Origin: Balanoglossus misakiensis
Lineage: Eukaryota > Hemichordata
Direction: 5' to 3'
Length of the DNA: 64,000 nt
NCBI GenBank assembly: GCA_040954595.2
Contig: CM082594.2
Location: 1,488,001-1,552,000 of the forward strand
Shown here: positions 23,123-38,100 of the stretch, one piece after another
Layout of the letters: every line of letters starts with the position of its first letter
How positions within the stretch are numbered: position 1 is the stretch's first letter
Notes under the pieces: model-generated
Seen by the model: only the letters and a program-made list of their open reading frames with translations
What the model was told of the DNA's origin: nothing
The model's database searches: none
Program-made: the position numbers and the translations under genes

Positions 23123-26100
23123 GTAAGTTGAATTGACCCTAGCCCTTTCACCAACATGGTTCAGTCCAAACCAATTGTTTTCTATGGTAATGTTGGACCT
23201 CTAAAGAGGAAACGGGGGGGGGGGGGGGGTGATGAAAGGTTTAAGACTTACAGATCACAACTTAAAGAGCCATTCAGAAAGAGGCTTAGAGTGGAGTTTC
23301 AAATCGGACGATACCACTGACTGGTGGAGGAAGAAAAAATAAGCAAACTGAGTAGATGAGTGCTCAGATTTCTTCAGAGGACCAAACGTTTCAAAGAATT
23401 AAACGTGACAATCCATGCCTGGTCCGTCAGTAGATATAAACAGAACATTGTGGCTGTATTCATTAAAGGGACAAAGTCTCTCTCTCGCTGCCCTTTTTCC
23501 ATTAATTATGTTTGATACAAGACTGCGTTTATATTATTCTACATGTGGATATAGTGAATCAACGTTCAACCATACACACCTTCCACTCCGCTTGTATAGA
23601 CACGAGAGTTTTAAAAAGTCGCCAAAATGAATAAACGGTCTCTACCATTTATTCATTTCGGGCGAGTTTTTACTCTCGTATCATACAAGAGGGATGGAAG
23701 TTGTGTGTGGTTGAACGTTCATTCACTAACATAAACGGTGTCTTGTATCATGTCCCTTTAACACTTTTGAAGCATTTTACTAATGCTAACATGACTAGAC
23801 CAATTGAATGATGTTACATTGCAGGTTATCAACTCAGAGGGGCGTCTTGTTATAAAGCGGTACCTGACAAACAATCAGCTGGCAACGCTGAAAATACCTG
23901 TCAGTCGTAAGTATGAAAGTATACATCATTTGAGTAGAATTTTACGGGAAATCCTAACAAGGCTTGGTCATGTCACGCACAAATACAAAGGGCGCATACA
24001 CAAAAAGACAAAACCTCGCTCAGTGTGAGGTGTTCAGCGATTGCATCTGATAAGTCGAAAATGCTTGATCACGTGTCATGTTCAGTTGGGAAATTGGATA
24101 TGTCTTAGGCCAAAAAACTAATATGTGCTATTTCGATTACATGGTTTTCAAAAATAGTGTAGGTAGAAAGGGACATTTTTTTATTTTTCAATTTTTTATA
24201 TCTTTGGCCATCGTAGTGTAGAAGAATGAGATCATAGTTCTTGCGTGATTCTCGCAATTTTCATGAATTGTTGTATATTTGACATCGTTATTTTTACTTC
24301 CGGTTTACGAAGATCTAAACTGTTTTGGGTCGGCGGGCTAAAATTAGGGTAGTTCGGGTAATCGTTATGACATTGGGACCTACGGCTGCAAAGCCATGTG
24401 TCTCGTGCGAAAAGGGCCCTTAACCTTTTGCAATATTTAACAGCAAACAACAGACAGTTTTGAGAATAAAAAGTTTCCGTCTTGTCTGACGTTCATATGG
24501 CATTAATAGCATATCCCTAATTTTAAAGAAATTAGGAGAGACAGAGTGAAACAGGCAGAGTGGCAGACAGACACAGGCAGACAGACAGAGCGACAGTCAT
24601 CAGTAGAGACACTCATCGGTCGCTCGCTCGCTCGCTCACTCTCTCTCTCAGAGAGAGGGGCAGACAGACAGACGTTGACAGACAGTCAGTAAGTCAGTCA
24701 GCCAGTTAATCAGTCAGTCAGACGTCAAAGACACAGTGACACAAACACAGCGAGGGAGACAACAGGACCTTTTATGCTTAAACCCCTGTTCTTCTGTTAT
24801 AAACTTTGAAAACCGTTCGTTTTCAGACAGCAGATTGCTCGAATAACGCGACACACTGCCGAAACAATAAAACAAATACTAGTGGGAGCTCATAAAAGAA
24901 AATCGCTCAACCATTCCGTCGTCCTGAGTGACCTCAGCCACATTAATTTCGGCGTCTTTTTAGGGTCATGAAAAAAGTCACAAGTAAGGTATTTCCCTTG
25001 GGTCCACCTGAAGCAAAAAGTTTTCGTTTCGACTCCATCATTCCGAATAGTAAAAAAGCAACAAAATTGAAAAGACAGATGTAAAATGCACTCTCTCTCA
25101 CGTGGACGTTTGTAACCATGGCAATCATGGTACGTATACAGTACACAGACAGGGAGAAATATTTCTTCATGCATGTGTTCAGTAAGGTTTGACCTTGGTT
25201 TTACTTTGTACCATGATGGCAGCTTTCTAAGCATGGATGAACGACGGCGGTCAGACCCAATCGAACCCTTTCATGTCAGATGACCACGGTATCTCCACTG
25301 TGAGATGACATTTGACAAACCATTTGATTTCAACAAAATCTTTGCGTCGTCAACGCGTCGCATACCAGTCGCATATCGGTATTTACCCAATCATAAAAGT
25401 TGGAAATTCGGGAGACTCGATCTGCAACCAAGTTGAGAGTAAATTTTGACGTTTGACTATTGGCAAGTAAACAGGTTACACAATGACTTGTCGGTTTTTC
25501 CTCCGTCATGGTCGTTCTTGACCCAAGTGTCCTTCCTTGACATTTAGACACACCTTGCGGTATGACCTTGGTGGTCATATGCAATTAGTTTTCTTGTATA
25601 AGAAGCTTTTCGTGCCGGGGTAGACGACTTGTGCGTGGATCATCAACATTTCAGTGATATTTCAACGCAAAGTTTTAGCAATATTGAGAAAACAGGTAGT
25701 GAGGTGTCAAATGCATATCAATGTACGATAATTAGGTCAAGCCACCCGACAGCAACCGCTCTCACACAGTGTCGGACGTTGCACGGAATGTGAAACGTTA
25801 CACTGCTTCGGCCGTTCACATACACCTGGGCGTGGTTTTGATTGATGGTCAAACGCCCCCATCGATCACTTCCGCTCAATCGCTTCTTTTCTTACTTAAG
25901 GCGTTTTCAATGGTAAATGTGTCGTATTGATCGAAACCTTGCCGTAAACACATTTTTTTGCTGAATCAACATTCAGAGTTCAGCCGTCTAGTTAACGAAG
26001 TATTGAAATAAGCCACTTGTTCATCATTTTTTGTCTGTCAAACGTGTTTATTCGGACAGGGACCGGCCGCCAATGAGTGGTTTAGGGAACCCACACGTAC

Positions 26101-29100
26101 ACTCTGGTACCTGGACAATTAACATAGACATGTCGTGTGTACCGTCCGGTTCGAAAAGATTGGTTTAAGGTAGTCCTGGTAACAGTCATCCTAACGAGGC
26201 CAGGGGAGGTCTCCAAGGGCGAAATAAACATAGTTACTGACGATGAGTCGTGTTCGAATCGGACGATGCTTGTTCATAAAAAGCACAGACATAAAGCTTC
26301 GACGTTTTTAGTCTGTGTAGTAAAGATACGACTAATCAGCCTATAGTGTAACCGTAGACCCTGGAGAAATACCAGAGCACAGCACAATGCAGCAAATGGA
26401 GTGAAACAAGAACAAAGCTTAGTCTCTGCCGCAAACAACGCTAAATCACATATTGACACTCCAAATAGAAGCAAGACAGCCGGGGGGGGGGGGGGCACAG
26501 TTGTAGATCGCGGTTTTGACTCGCCCCTTCCACATCCTGTAGATGTTAGTGCGTCCAAGACATTTTTGATAAAATATAGACTTTTGACCTTTGTTTTTAG
26601 CTCGAGTGTGGCCTAAGTATATCACCGTTCCCACGAAAAATTTCTGACTTCTTCAAAACGTTGTACTGTACTTCTGTGTAATTCGAACTCTAATACAAGT
26701 GACAGTATCAGAGGACAGATTTGGCACAGGCAACATTTCGTATAAACAAACCACAGAGAAAACGTCAAAAGGGAGCGATTTATAAAATGATCAATTCCAC
26801 GAGTTTGCAAATTAAAGTTAAAGAGATACAGTTTCATTGGATGGATCACTATCCTAGAGCGGTCTGGAAGCATGGGTGGATTTTTACCTGGTGTCTGTTT
26901 ACCTGGTAAAAATAGGTTATTGTTCTCCCCTGCTTTTCATAGCGGATTTTTTAACACGTCTCCTCGAGATCAAACATTAATGAACGATTAAAAGCGCTTC
27001 GTATACTTTTTGTGGGTCGAGTTGTGTTTTTCGTTTTATTTGGTCATTAATTCGATCAGAATGTTTATTGTTGTATTGTAAAAAGCTTGGATTTTATGTT
27101 TCAGTTATGCAGAGTGCTTAAGTATGCTCGACTTGCGTGGCAATTCTGCAAAGATATTTGGAGCATTCTTTGGAATTTAATTGATTTGGACATGAGTTTG
27201 TTGTTTGGTTGGTCATGGAACAACACGTGACATTGTCTGCATGGTATTCTTTAGGGTGTTCCAATTCTGTAAATGACATGAGGTGGTTAAAGGTATACAC
27301 TTACATAGGCCCACATATGGCTGAGATGAGAAAATATGGCGGCGCTCTTTTTTCGCGTGTGCCACCCACATAAAATCTGTGATTGGCTAGATCTCAATTT
27401 GCCATGGTAACTATAGGTGACCGTATACCTTTAATTGCCTGTTGGTACTATTAGGGACCGTTCAGTTTTTACGGCCGGGGGGGGGGGGGCGGCAAGTTTG
27501 TGTCATCGGTTTTCAAAATCAGGCTGACCCCCCCCCCCCTTCACCCAGGAGCAAAAATGATGAAGTTGCATTTTAATGAACTCAAAAGCATATTATCTCA
27601 ATGTTTGGGAGGACCAATTTACTTTGTGCCACTCCACTCAAAGTTAGAAGATTTGGCGTCATCTTCGTGATGACATCATTTATAAAACTTCTAGTATATA
27701 GAAGATGCGGCGCGAAACTATCAGTTATGTGAAATGGTTTAAACTATTTTTCTCCTTTATGTATTTACTTTGTTAAATATTATCATCGGTTGGTTTGGGG
27801 TGGCAAGAAGTCTGCTCTGGTATACTAGACAAACCAGCCCAAAATGAAATGTGGCGGAGAATGAAGGGGGTGCGCGTGGGAGAGGGTGTCCCTCTCCCAC
27901 ATTAGAAAATTTTGTAAAATAAAGGGCGCGAAACTGCAATTTTGTGGACTCAAAAGCAAATGTTCGGTGGCAAAAGTATGTGACACCCCCCTAAACGTTT
28001 AAAAAAAACAGATGACCCCCCTTTTGGACTTCAAAATGTAAGTGACCCCCCCCCCTGGATTTTGCCGGCCCCCGGCCGTAAAACCTGAACGGTCCCTAAA
28101 CAGCACTCCTCCCGTGTCTAGTGAAACATCATTTTTGGGTATCTGGATTTCGTGTTCATTATTGCGTGACTGATACGGCGGGTATCGATTGGAATATGCC
28201 CTATCGTTAAAATAGAAGTTCATTCTTGTCGGGCGACCCAGGAAGGCATAAGCTTGACGTGCCTAAACTTTGTCGGACATTGGTCCGACCATCACGGCTG
28301 CAAATTGGTTCAAGTTCGGTGTAGCCTGCTCCAATAGAAATGGCGAAATTATTAAGTATAAGGTAACAACCCGAATGTGCCACTTTTTCAATCACAACAT
28401 CCCTATAAAACCACAGTAAGTGATAAAACAAAAGCTTAGGTCGACTTTTCATCAGCTGGAAAAACACACAACTATTAAATGGGTAGAAAATATAGGAAAT
28501 GTCCTTATGCGTATGAAAAGCAAAGAATGAGACAGGGTCAATGAAGCCAAACTCGTGTCTTCGTGCACACGAAGACGCCCGAGCCGTTCATCATCATGGT
28601 ATTCCTCTGGGAATCTCTTGGCAACTGCATCGCGTGTACCGAGTCAGAACATGTAAATACTGACTTCTGCCATAGACGTACCAGGTGCTTCGACGAGTTA
28701 GCCTTTGGCATTGTGGTTTTTGGCTTTTCTAGTAAAGCCGAAGGCCAAAACCAAGGACCGTGACTAAACTGAAAAGCCCCCCCCCCCCCCCAATCCCCCC
28801 CCGCCCTCTCCAGTTTTTGTAGTAGAAATGTTCTTCATGCCTATCCCAATTCCTGATTCCCGAATAGTAGAACTCTCGCGAGAGTTCATATCTGAGCATG
28901 CGCAATGGCCTTAGCAACCGCGCAAGGTCAGATAGTATGTGCGCGCGTCAGAGAGAACCTGCCTTCCTACCATGTGAGCAGAGCTGTGATGGATCCCAGG
29001 GGAGGCAGATCACATGTGCATTCGTAGTCTGCGCGTTCGCACTATTTCATGCAAAATACAGCCTCCAGTTCTTAAAATTACTACACGGAAATGTTATTTC

Positions 29101-32100
29101 GTTGTGTCTAAAGAATTTAAAAACCATTATTTGCGGAAATTTCACAGTTAGTGCAAGAGAGAGTGACAGATAGTCACGTAGTTCCGCATTCCAACGCATG
29201 CACTCTTCTTTCGACGTTCGCACTATGCTAACGTCTTATTTACTGTAACATACGACGTGCAGATGTGAAATTACTTCATGAAAATCGACCTGGGTAAATA
29301 TAACCTAGATTTCAAAAATATCGTTGTGAATGTGATGCACATTAAACGTCGGAAAAACGCGCGATCTTTCTCAATTTGGGGCACCTATGGAGGCATACTG
29401 GATCGGGAAATTGACTCGAAATACTATAGTATACTGTATAAAGTAGCATTCAGTTTACTGCGTTCTTTACACGATTTATCATGACAAGACAGTTGGTCCA
29501 TCGTATCAGTGGTATACGATGTCCGAAGTGAGCGACCGACCGCAAGGTAGGACAAACGATTGCGTAAGATATCGAACAATGGCGTTGACGTCAGGCAAAA
29601 AGTCGGTCGCTGAATTGAAAAAATATTTGAGGGATCGGGGGGGTGAACGCGTACAAATACAGGAAGCACGAGTTAGAAGAACTGTGCAAGACGGCATCTG
29701 AGAGACGGCTACCACTTGAAAGAGAAGAATTTTGTCGGGAGAGCGATTTGAAAAGGAGAAGGTTTGTAGTTTTTCTTTTTTGTGTGTTAAAATTTGTCGT
29801 CAACTTTTGCCTTTGGCCAGTTATAATAAAAATTATTTTTTTTTTTTACAAGATTTCAAATTTATCATTTTAAGAAGTTGTAGAATTTATATTTGGGGGT
29901 TTAATTCACTGAAATGTCCCTTAAGTGAAGGTTTTACGACGAAAATCTAGCACATTTTAATCGATGTTTGACAAAAAATCGCGCCCTGGGGCGCAATGCT
30001 TTGTTCTTATGTGTGTTCGAAGACAAACGCTGACGCGTCGATTCGATTTTCTATGACATGCGTTGATTTCTCAAGGTTGCCCGATTACTCCGTTTTATTC
30101 ACACGTCTCGGGGAGGAAAGTGCAGATAATATTACGAAAATATTCCCTTTACAGTATCCACAATATCGTTTTTGCCATTCCAGTTTCCTAGTGTAAACCA
30201 GGTCCCGGAACAGTAGGGCCGCGGCAAAATTTTCACCTCCCTCCCTTGATCACTTCGACACTTTTTATTGAAGGCCTAGGCCCTAATTACTTTTTATTGT
30301 GACACTGATTATGCAATGAAAATTATACAGTCAGTTTTGATTCTTATTTGTGAGATTTTTTTATTAGTTTAGGACTGATAAAATGCATTTGGGGTTTCTC
30401 TGCGTAATGACTGTTGTCTGAGCTCCTGCTGGTCAAACGGTCACAGCAAATCGAACGGACGAGAACAGTCGTTGAGTGTTACTGCGCTTGAACGAGTTTT
30501 CGCTTCCTGTCTAGCCACGGGCGTCATGGGACAATAAAGTGTATAGATATTAATAAACTTAGCATAAACGCGACGTCCTCAACGAACAAAGAATACGATA
30601 TTTCGTGGGTTTGTTTGGTGTGGACGAGAACGGCAATAAAGCTGGGTCAGTGTTAACTTTATGTGCAAAACCACACTGTACGCGTACCTCTATAGGGGAT
30701 AGGCGATGTCTACGCATGCGTGCGCGCCCGCAACTGATCTGCTCTACGCACGGGCGTCATGGAACAATAAAGTGTATAGATATTAATAAACTTATCATAA
30801 ACGCGACGTCCTAAATGAACAAAGAATAAAATATTTCATGGGTTTGTTTGGTGTGGACGAGAAATGCACTAAAGGTAGGTCAGTGTTAACTTTATGTGCA
30901 AAACCACACCGTACGCGTACCTCTATAGGGGATAGGCACCGTGTGTACACGATCTCCTCTTGAGCAGTAAAGGCGATGTCTACGCGTGCGTGCGCGCCCG
31001 CAACTGATCTGTGTACGTGAGTACACATATATCGCCATGGAACAATAAAGTGTATAGATATTAATAAACTTATCATAAACGCGACGTCCTCAATGAACAA
31101 AGAATAAAATATTTCATGGGTTTGTTTGGTGTGGACGAGAAATGCACTAAAGCTAGGTCAGTGTTAACTTTATGTGCAAAACCACACCGTACGCGTATCT
31201 AATAGGGGATAGGCACCGTGTGTACATGTATACGATCTCGTCTTGAGCAGTAAAGGCGATGTCTACGCATGCGTGCGCGCCCGCAACTGATCTGTGTACG
31301 TGAGTACACATATATACAGGGTATGAAACGAATTTTCAGCCCACTGCCATTTGGCAACTATTACGAAGAGAATCGCTACCAAATCAGAGTATGCGTTTTA
31401 GATGACAGAGAAACCTAATGTCTGGCTCTTCATGTTTCAAAAGTCGGTCGAACATTCGAGATATTATCGATCGAAAAGTGTCACTCGTCCTGGGGACGTG
31501 CGTTACCGACGTAAAATGGCGTTTGGGCGATGTCGCAAATTTCGCCATGAAAGTGATAAGGGTACGATTATAAACATTGGACTTGTTGAAAGGACTTGAC
31601 CCCTGACCTCGCGTGTTCAGGCGCCCTCTTGAGTCGGGCGGAATTATTGCTTTTGTGTGTGGTGTTTTGGGGCGAGTTCCCTTGTGTACATGTTGACGTT
31701 ACGAGTTCCCGTTTTCCAGAATATACTGACTGAAACGATACCGTTGGCTGGTGTGTGCTTTCCTATAATTTCCCCCCTTAACATTGGTGGCAGCGGTGGG
31801 ATAGTGCTGTGACTGGAAGGGCCGTTACTTCTTTGTTGGGACTGTACCAGACTGATCGACATTACCCGCGGTTCAGAAGAAGTGTAGCATTCAACACAAA
31901 ATGGCGGCCACGTTGATGACTTGGGATGGGAGTGATGGTACGGAGATTGAGAGCCATATTTGTCAGGTGGAGGCATACTTTGTTGCCAAAGATGTTACAG
32001 ATGAACGGAAGAAAGTAGCCAGCCTCCATTTGTCTTTGAAGGGTGAGCCTAAGAACTTTTTCACGCAACTGCAAGCCAGCCAGACAAATACATTTGAAAA

Positions 32101-35100
32101 TGCGTCAAAAGCCCTAAAAGATCGGTTCAAGTCGATGAAAACAACGACACAGTATCAGCAAGAACTGGCAGAACGCAAGCAAAAAGCTGGTGAGTCAGCA
32201 CAAGAGTTGAAATTTGCCATCATAGACCTTGTTTCTCGTGCCTATCCCGAGGTCAAAGATGAAACAACGCGCCTAACACTGGCAGTTGCTCATTTCCGTA
32301 CAGCATTACGTGGTGACATAAGCAGGAAACTGTCCTGGATAACAACTGAAAAGGAGACTTTAGATGACTTAGTGAAACGAGCTGTACAGTTGGAGAGAGA
32401 TTCCTCTTCAATCAGAATAGTTGAAAGTGGCGCTGCAAATAACACTGAGGATGCTGTTGTTACTGATGAACTGCTCAAAAAGTTAGACGAACTTGCAACC
32501 GGACAGGCAAAGCTGGCAGGTACAGTTGCTGCAATACAAACACAACAACAACAGAACAGAAATGGTTATAATCAGAGGACACCACGAACCTGTTACACAT
32601 GTGGTAAAACTGGCCATATTGCCCGGAATTGCCGTGCTGGTCAGCGAGGTCCGGTAGGAGCATTGAACAGGTTTCGGGGCCTGTGTCACAGATGTCAGCA
32701 GGTTGGCCATCGTGCTGCTGAATGTACAGCACCGGCACCAGTGCAAACACATCCGGGAAACTTCTAAGGGCTGGATGTGGTGGTCAGTCTCCTTCAGCAA
32801 GAAACCAGCTGACCGAACCTGTTGTGTCTGTTGCATCACTGGCGGGACCACTACCGAATGGTATTGAGATTGAAGGATTTATTGGAGGAAAGAAATGTAC
32901 GTGGTTGATAGACACTGGTGCCCAGATAAGTGTTGTTGTTGATACATTGATTGAAGGAGCCCAAGGAACTCTTTTACCCCCACTTTATAACCCCCAAGGA
33001 GCGAATGGGAGCAGTCTTGGAACTGTATGTGATATTGTGACAGACTGCCACGTCGGTAAACATAAAGTCAGCCAGCACCGATTTACCGTAGTCAAACATT
33101 CAACATACCCAGCCATCATTGGCATGGATATTTTCCCTTCATTGCCAATCCATTTGTCAATTGGGACTGATGTTTACTACGATTCAAGTTCACTGTCACA
33201 TGGCGAGAAATCACAGAGACTGGGCAGATCAAGGCATAATGAATGTAAAACGGACATGCGTCCACAACAGCCAACAATCTGTCGCATCCAAGCCGAAGAG
33301 CCAATCACTGTTTTGCCGCGGCATATGTGTGTGATTGAAGGCACAGTGGAGTATAACTTGAGTCCAGGGACAGTTGGTATTGTTGAATCAGCAGGTTCCG
33401 AAGGAAGTGAACGTATGGGCATTGGTTGTGGACGAGTGTTAGATGTAATACGTACCGGAAGCAAAGTTCTAATGCACATGACCAACCCATCCAACACTAC
33501 TTGTGAAATTGCTGCAGGATCCACTATTGGTACATTTTCCACAAACATTTGCGATACACCAGCAGTTCAGGCTGTGACTTCAAAGACTACAAAAGCACAG
33601 AGAGCAGCAAAAGTGGATAAAATGGCACGTTCTTTTGCTAGCGAAGCTGACATTACAGGGAGTGAAAAACACCGACTGTATAAACTGATTCAATCAAATA
33701 GTGATGTGTTTTCAGTCGAAGGAGAACTGGGGTTGACTGATAAGATAGAACATGAAATTCCTACAGGCCAGGCAGCTCCTACTGCTCAACCGCCACGACG
33801 TGTGCCCTTCAACAAACTGCATGAGGTGGAGAACTTCATACAGGATGGTCTGAAGGCAAATGTGATCAGACCGAGCCATAGCCCATGGTCGAGCTCGCCC
33901 TTTGGTACTTGTGAAGAAGCAGAATGGCTCAACACGCTTCTGTGTTGATTTTCGACAGTTAAATGAAGTAACTGTTGGCGATTCATTTCCGATTCCACGA
34001 ATTGATGACAGTCTAGCAGCACTTGGCGGGGCAAAGATATTCACCACACTTGATTTAGCGAAGGGGTATTGGCAGTTACCTGGGAAGGAATCGGACCGCC
34101 ACAAAACAGCATTCGCCTGTCACAGAGGCTTGTTTGAGTTCAACACCATGCCCTTTGGGCTCAAGGGAGCCCCTGCAACTTTTCAGAGACTTATGACATC
34201 AGTTTTTAGCGAACTGAACTGGGAGATAGTGTTAATCTACCTTGATGATGTCATTGTATTTTCGAGCAGTTTTGATGAGCACCTGGAGCACCTGCGAATA
34301 GTGTTTGGAAAGCTTCGTGCAGCTTGCTTGAAATTGAATGTGGAGAAGTGTGTTTTTGCTCGGAAGCAGGTGAAGTACCTAGGCTATATTGTTGGCGAAG
34401 AGGGCATACAACCGGACCCAGACAAAGTATCTGCGATTTCAAATTACCCAAGACCACAGTCTGTTGCCGAGTTGCGTCGCTTCTTAGGTATGGCGTCGTA
34501 TTATCGACGTTTCATCAACACATTTGCAGACATAGCTCATCCCCTACATGAACTCACCCAGAAAAATGTAGGTTATAACTGGACCAATGCTTGTCAGAAT
34601 GCATTTGATCAACTGAGAGAAAAGCTGATGTCATACCCTGTGTTGGTATATCCATGTTTCACAGAAGACTTTGTCGTTGAGACTGACGCCAGTGATATCG
34701 GTTTGGGTGCACTCCTTTGCCAAGGTGGCCATGTCATAGAATATGCGTCTAGAGCGTTGAACAAGGCAGAAAAGAACTACTCAGCAACAGAGAAAGAATG
34801 CCTTGGTGTTGTATGGGCCCTCGAGAAATTTGGCATGTACTTGAAAGGGAGACCTTTTACTGTGATAACGGATCACAAACCCCTGACGTACCTACGGCAA
34901 CTGAAGCAACCTAAAGGAAAGCTAGCACGTTGGCGGGTAACACTAGACAACTACGACTTCACAATTTCACACAGGCCAGGGAAGTTGATGACTGTGGCTG
35001 ATGCATTGTCAAGAGCACCACATGTTCATGCAGTTACTTTGGCTGGCATTTGGACGATAGACGAACTAGTCAGACTACAGCAAAATGATCAACATGTTGG

Positions 35101-38100
35101 CATAATGCGTCGTTGGGTAAAGGATGGCACAAAACCCAGAAACATTCCAAACCATGTCAACAGTTTCCTTGTCAAGGATGGGAAAATGTTGGACTTCCGT
35201 GACGATTTGTTGGTTCTCAAGACAAAGAAGGGGGACATGCCAGTAGAACAAGTTGTTATTCCACAGACAGAAGTAGAGCGTGTACTCACAGCACTTCATG
35301 ACGAACTTGGACACTTTGGACCAGCTAAAACAAAATCAGCCGTCGGTTCAAGGTATTTCTGGTTTCACTGGAAAAGAGATGTCAATTTGTGGTGTCGCTC
35401 ATGTCAGTCATGCTTACAGCGCAAAACTCCAACTATACCTGACCGCCCACCTGAAGGTGATTTACCAATTCCTGATCGACCCCTTCAGTCGTGGCACATG
35501 GATTTTGCAGGACCTTTACCTAAGACACCACGTGGAAACAGATACATCTTTTCGCTAACAGACCCAATCAGTAAATGGGTAGAAGCATTCGCAGTGCCTG
35601 ATGAGACAGCCAAAACAACAGCGGCCGTAATATATGATGAGATTGTTTGTCGATATGGAATACCTGAAGGGTTACATTCGGACCAAGGGAAAAACTTTGA
35701 AGCTTGTGTCTTGAAGGAGTTGTGTCAACAACAGGGGGGACACTTTGTTCTACGGAGCAGAGAGTGCCATCGAAGTGTAGTCAGTAATTTTCATTTTTGC
35801 TTAGAATGTGTCTTGAAAAGTGTTGGATTAATCATGAATAAAAAACGGAAAACGTGAAAAATACAACAAATCCGTATACAAAACCATTGCGAATCTGGTG
35901 ACCGGAAGTGCCGTGTTCGATCGCCGGGTTTTATATCATGTGTATGAAACTATGCGTGAGCTCAGCTCAGCTCCTCCCAGTCATGGTGGACGTTGTTCAT
36001 GTGCATCACTGTTATATTTGCTATGATTTTTTTTTCATGAAACAGTATGTCCTATGTATACCTTTCAGAGAGAAATTTGCGACATCGCCCAAACGCCATT
36101 TTACGTCGGTAACGCACGTCCCCAGGACGAGTGACACTTTTCGATCGATAATATCTCGAATGTTCGACCGACTTTTGAAAATTGAAAAGCCAGACATTAG
36201 GTTTCTATCTAATCTAAAACGCATACTCTGGTTTGGTAACGATCTTCTTCGTAATAGTTGCCAAATGGCGGTGGGCTGAAAATTCGTTTTATACCCTGTA
36301 TATATGTGTACTCACGTAGAGCACGGGCGTCATGGAACAATAAAGTGTATGGGTAATTTAGCATAGGCCTAAACGAACACACAATAAATTATTTCCTTTT
36401 TTTATGTGAACGAGAACTACACTCACGAACGGCCTAGCTACAGCTGGACTCGCAAAATATGCGAGCGAACGCACTAGCGCCGCCGAACGCGGAAGTGATG
36501 GAGCAATCTACAACCGCACGGCGCACGCGCCAGGCCCAGCGCGCGCGGCAGACGATCGTACGACTCCGTTGCTAGCCAGGACGTACAGACGCGTTCGTAT
36601 ACAGTGTTAGTCTGGTTCCCTGCCCCAATCCCACCGCTGGCTGCGCTACGAATATGATGCATCCCGGTAATCATTTTTTTTTCAAACTTACTATCAGGCA
36701 ATATCATTTTATAGACAGTTAGCTGAATCAATTCATTGATGAAAACTGCATTTCTTGTCACAGGGATGACCAGGCGTGCAAACATGTTGCCGCCATGTTG
36801 TTTGGCTAATGGTCGTTTGGCGAGCGACACCAGGACAGAAACACTGTGGTTGGGACTGATGTCCAGTGTCAATGGGACCGCCCCAAAAAGTCTGTGGTAC
36901 CACAGCTCCTGGACGACATCGATGTTAGAAAAAAGAGGAGCTCTCAACTGACACAACCAACAGTTAGCATGTACAAGCCTGCAACAATTCCAGATGACCT
37001 TGAAAAAAGGTAAGAATTAGGACCATGTAGCACCACGCCAGTCATATGAGCCTGGCATGAGTAGTTGTTACACATATGGTTTACATTGCATGGCCTGTAT
37101 TTCCCATGATGCCCGGCGATGATCAAGCCTCGCTTCTGTAGTTTTGCTGACTCGTGTTGTGCATGCATTAAAGTTGTTCTTTGAGTCAACCTGTTGTGTA
37201 CTTCACTGATGGACCCGACACCACAGACAACATATTTATATTTTGTTTCAGATGGAAACGTGTGTGTGAAAGAGATTCACTTGCCAGCCGCTACTTGTCA
37301 GACAGTGACTCTGAAAGTGATGACGCTCATTTACCAACATTTACAGAAATTTGCAGGAAACATAAATTAAATGGGGGGATTGAATCACTTGCGTCAGAAT
37401 ATACCCAGGATCTATGTAATTTAATTGAGGAAAGCACCAGGGGTCAAGCAACCAATCAAGGGTGGGTTAATCAGAGGGTTGGGAGAATTACCGCCAGTTT
37501 AGCTTATAAAATTGTTCATGTTAAAAATCAATCATCCAATCATTCAATTCTTAAATCCATTCTTAATTGTAATCACTTCTCAGGAAATTTTCACACTGAA
37601 TATGGCATAGAAAAAGAAAATGTTGCTAGAAGTTTATATTTTATAGAAAATGAAAAAACGCATAAAAATTTTAAAATAAGGGAAACAGGGTTATTTGTTG
37701 ACCCAGGTCAACCACATTTTGGGGCAAGCCCAGATGGCATGGTTGAATGTCAGTGTCATGGGAGGGGGGTAATAGAAATTAAATGCCCAAGCACTGGTGC
37801 CGAGTGTGATTTACAAGAATACGTGAAACTGAAAAATAATGTCAGCATGGACCAAAACAAAAATATTCATCTCGAATCTGGTCCATGGCTGACCCAAATT
37901 CAAATGCAGATGGCAATAGCCAGGGTGGAATACTGTGATTTTGTTTTGTATTTAGGAAAGCATCCATATGTTCATGTAGAGAGAATATACCATGATAAAG
38001 AATTCTGGGATTTGTTAAGCACCAGATTGACAGATATATTCCTTTCTTGGGTGTTTCCAAACATTTAAAGAGAAATTTGTTGCCACTGTAAATTTTTGAG

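Noticed and set aside
24890-25234. 114-codon - strand frame as a gene
   Set aside because: No domain, overlapping frames of similar length, and no splice support; it is intronic.
31901-35733. An endogenous retrovirus with envelope
   Set aside because: Domain order and motifs are Ty3/gypsy, the element is cut off inside integrase, and no envelope frame is present.
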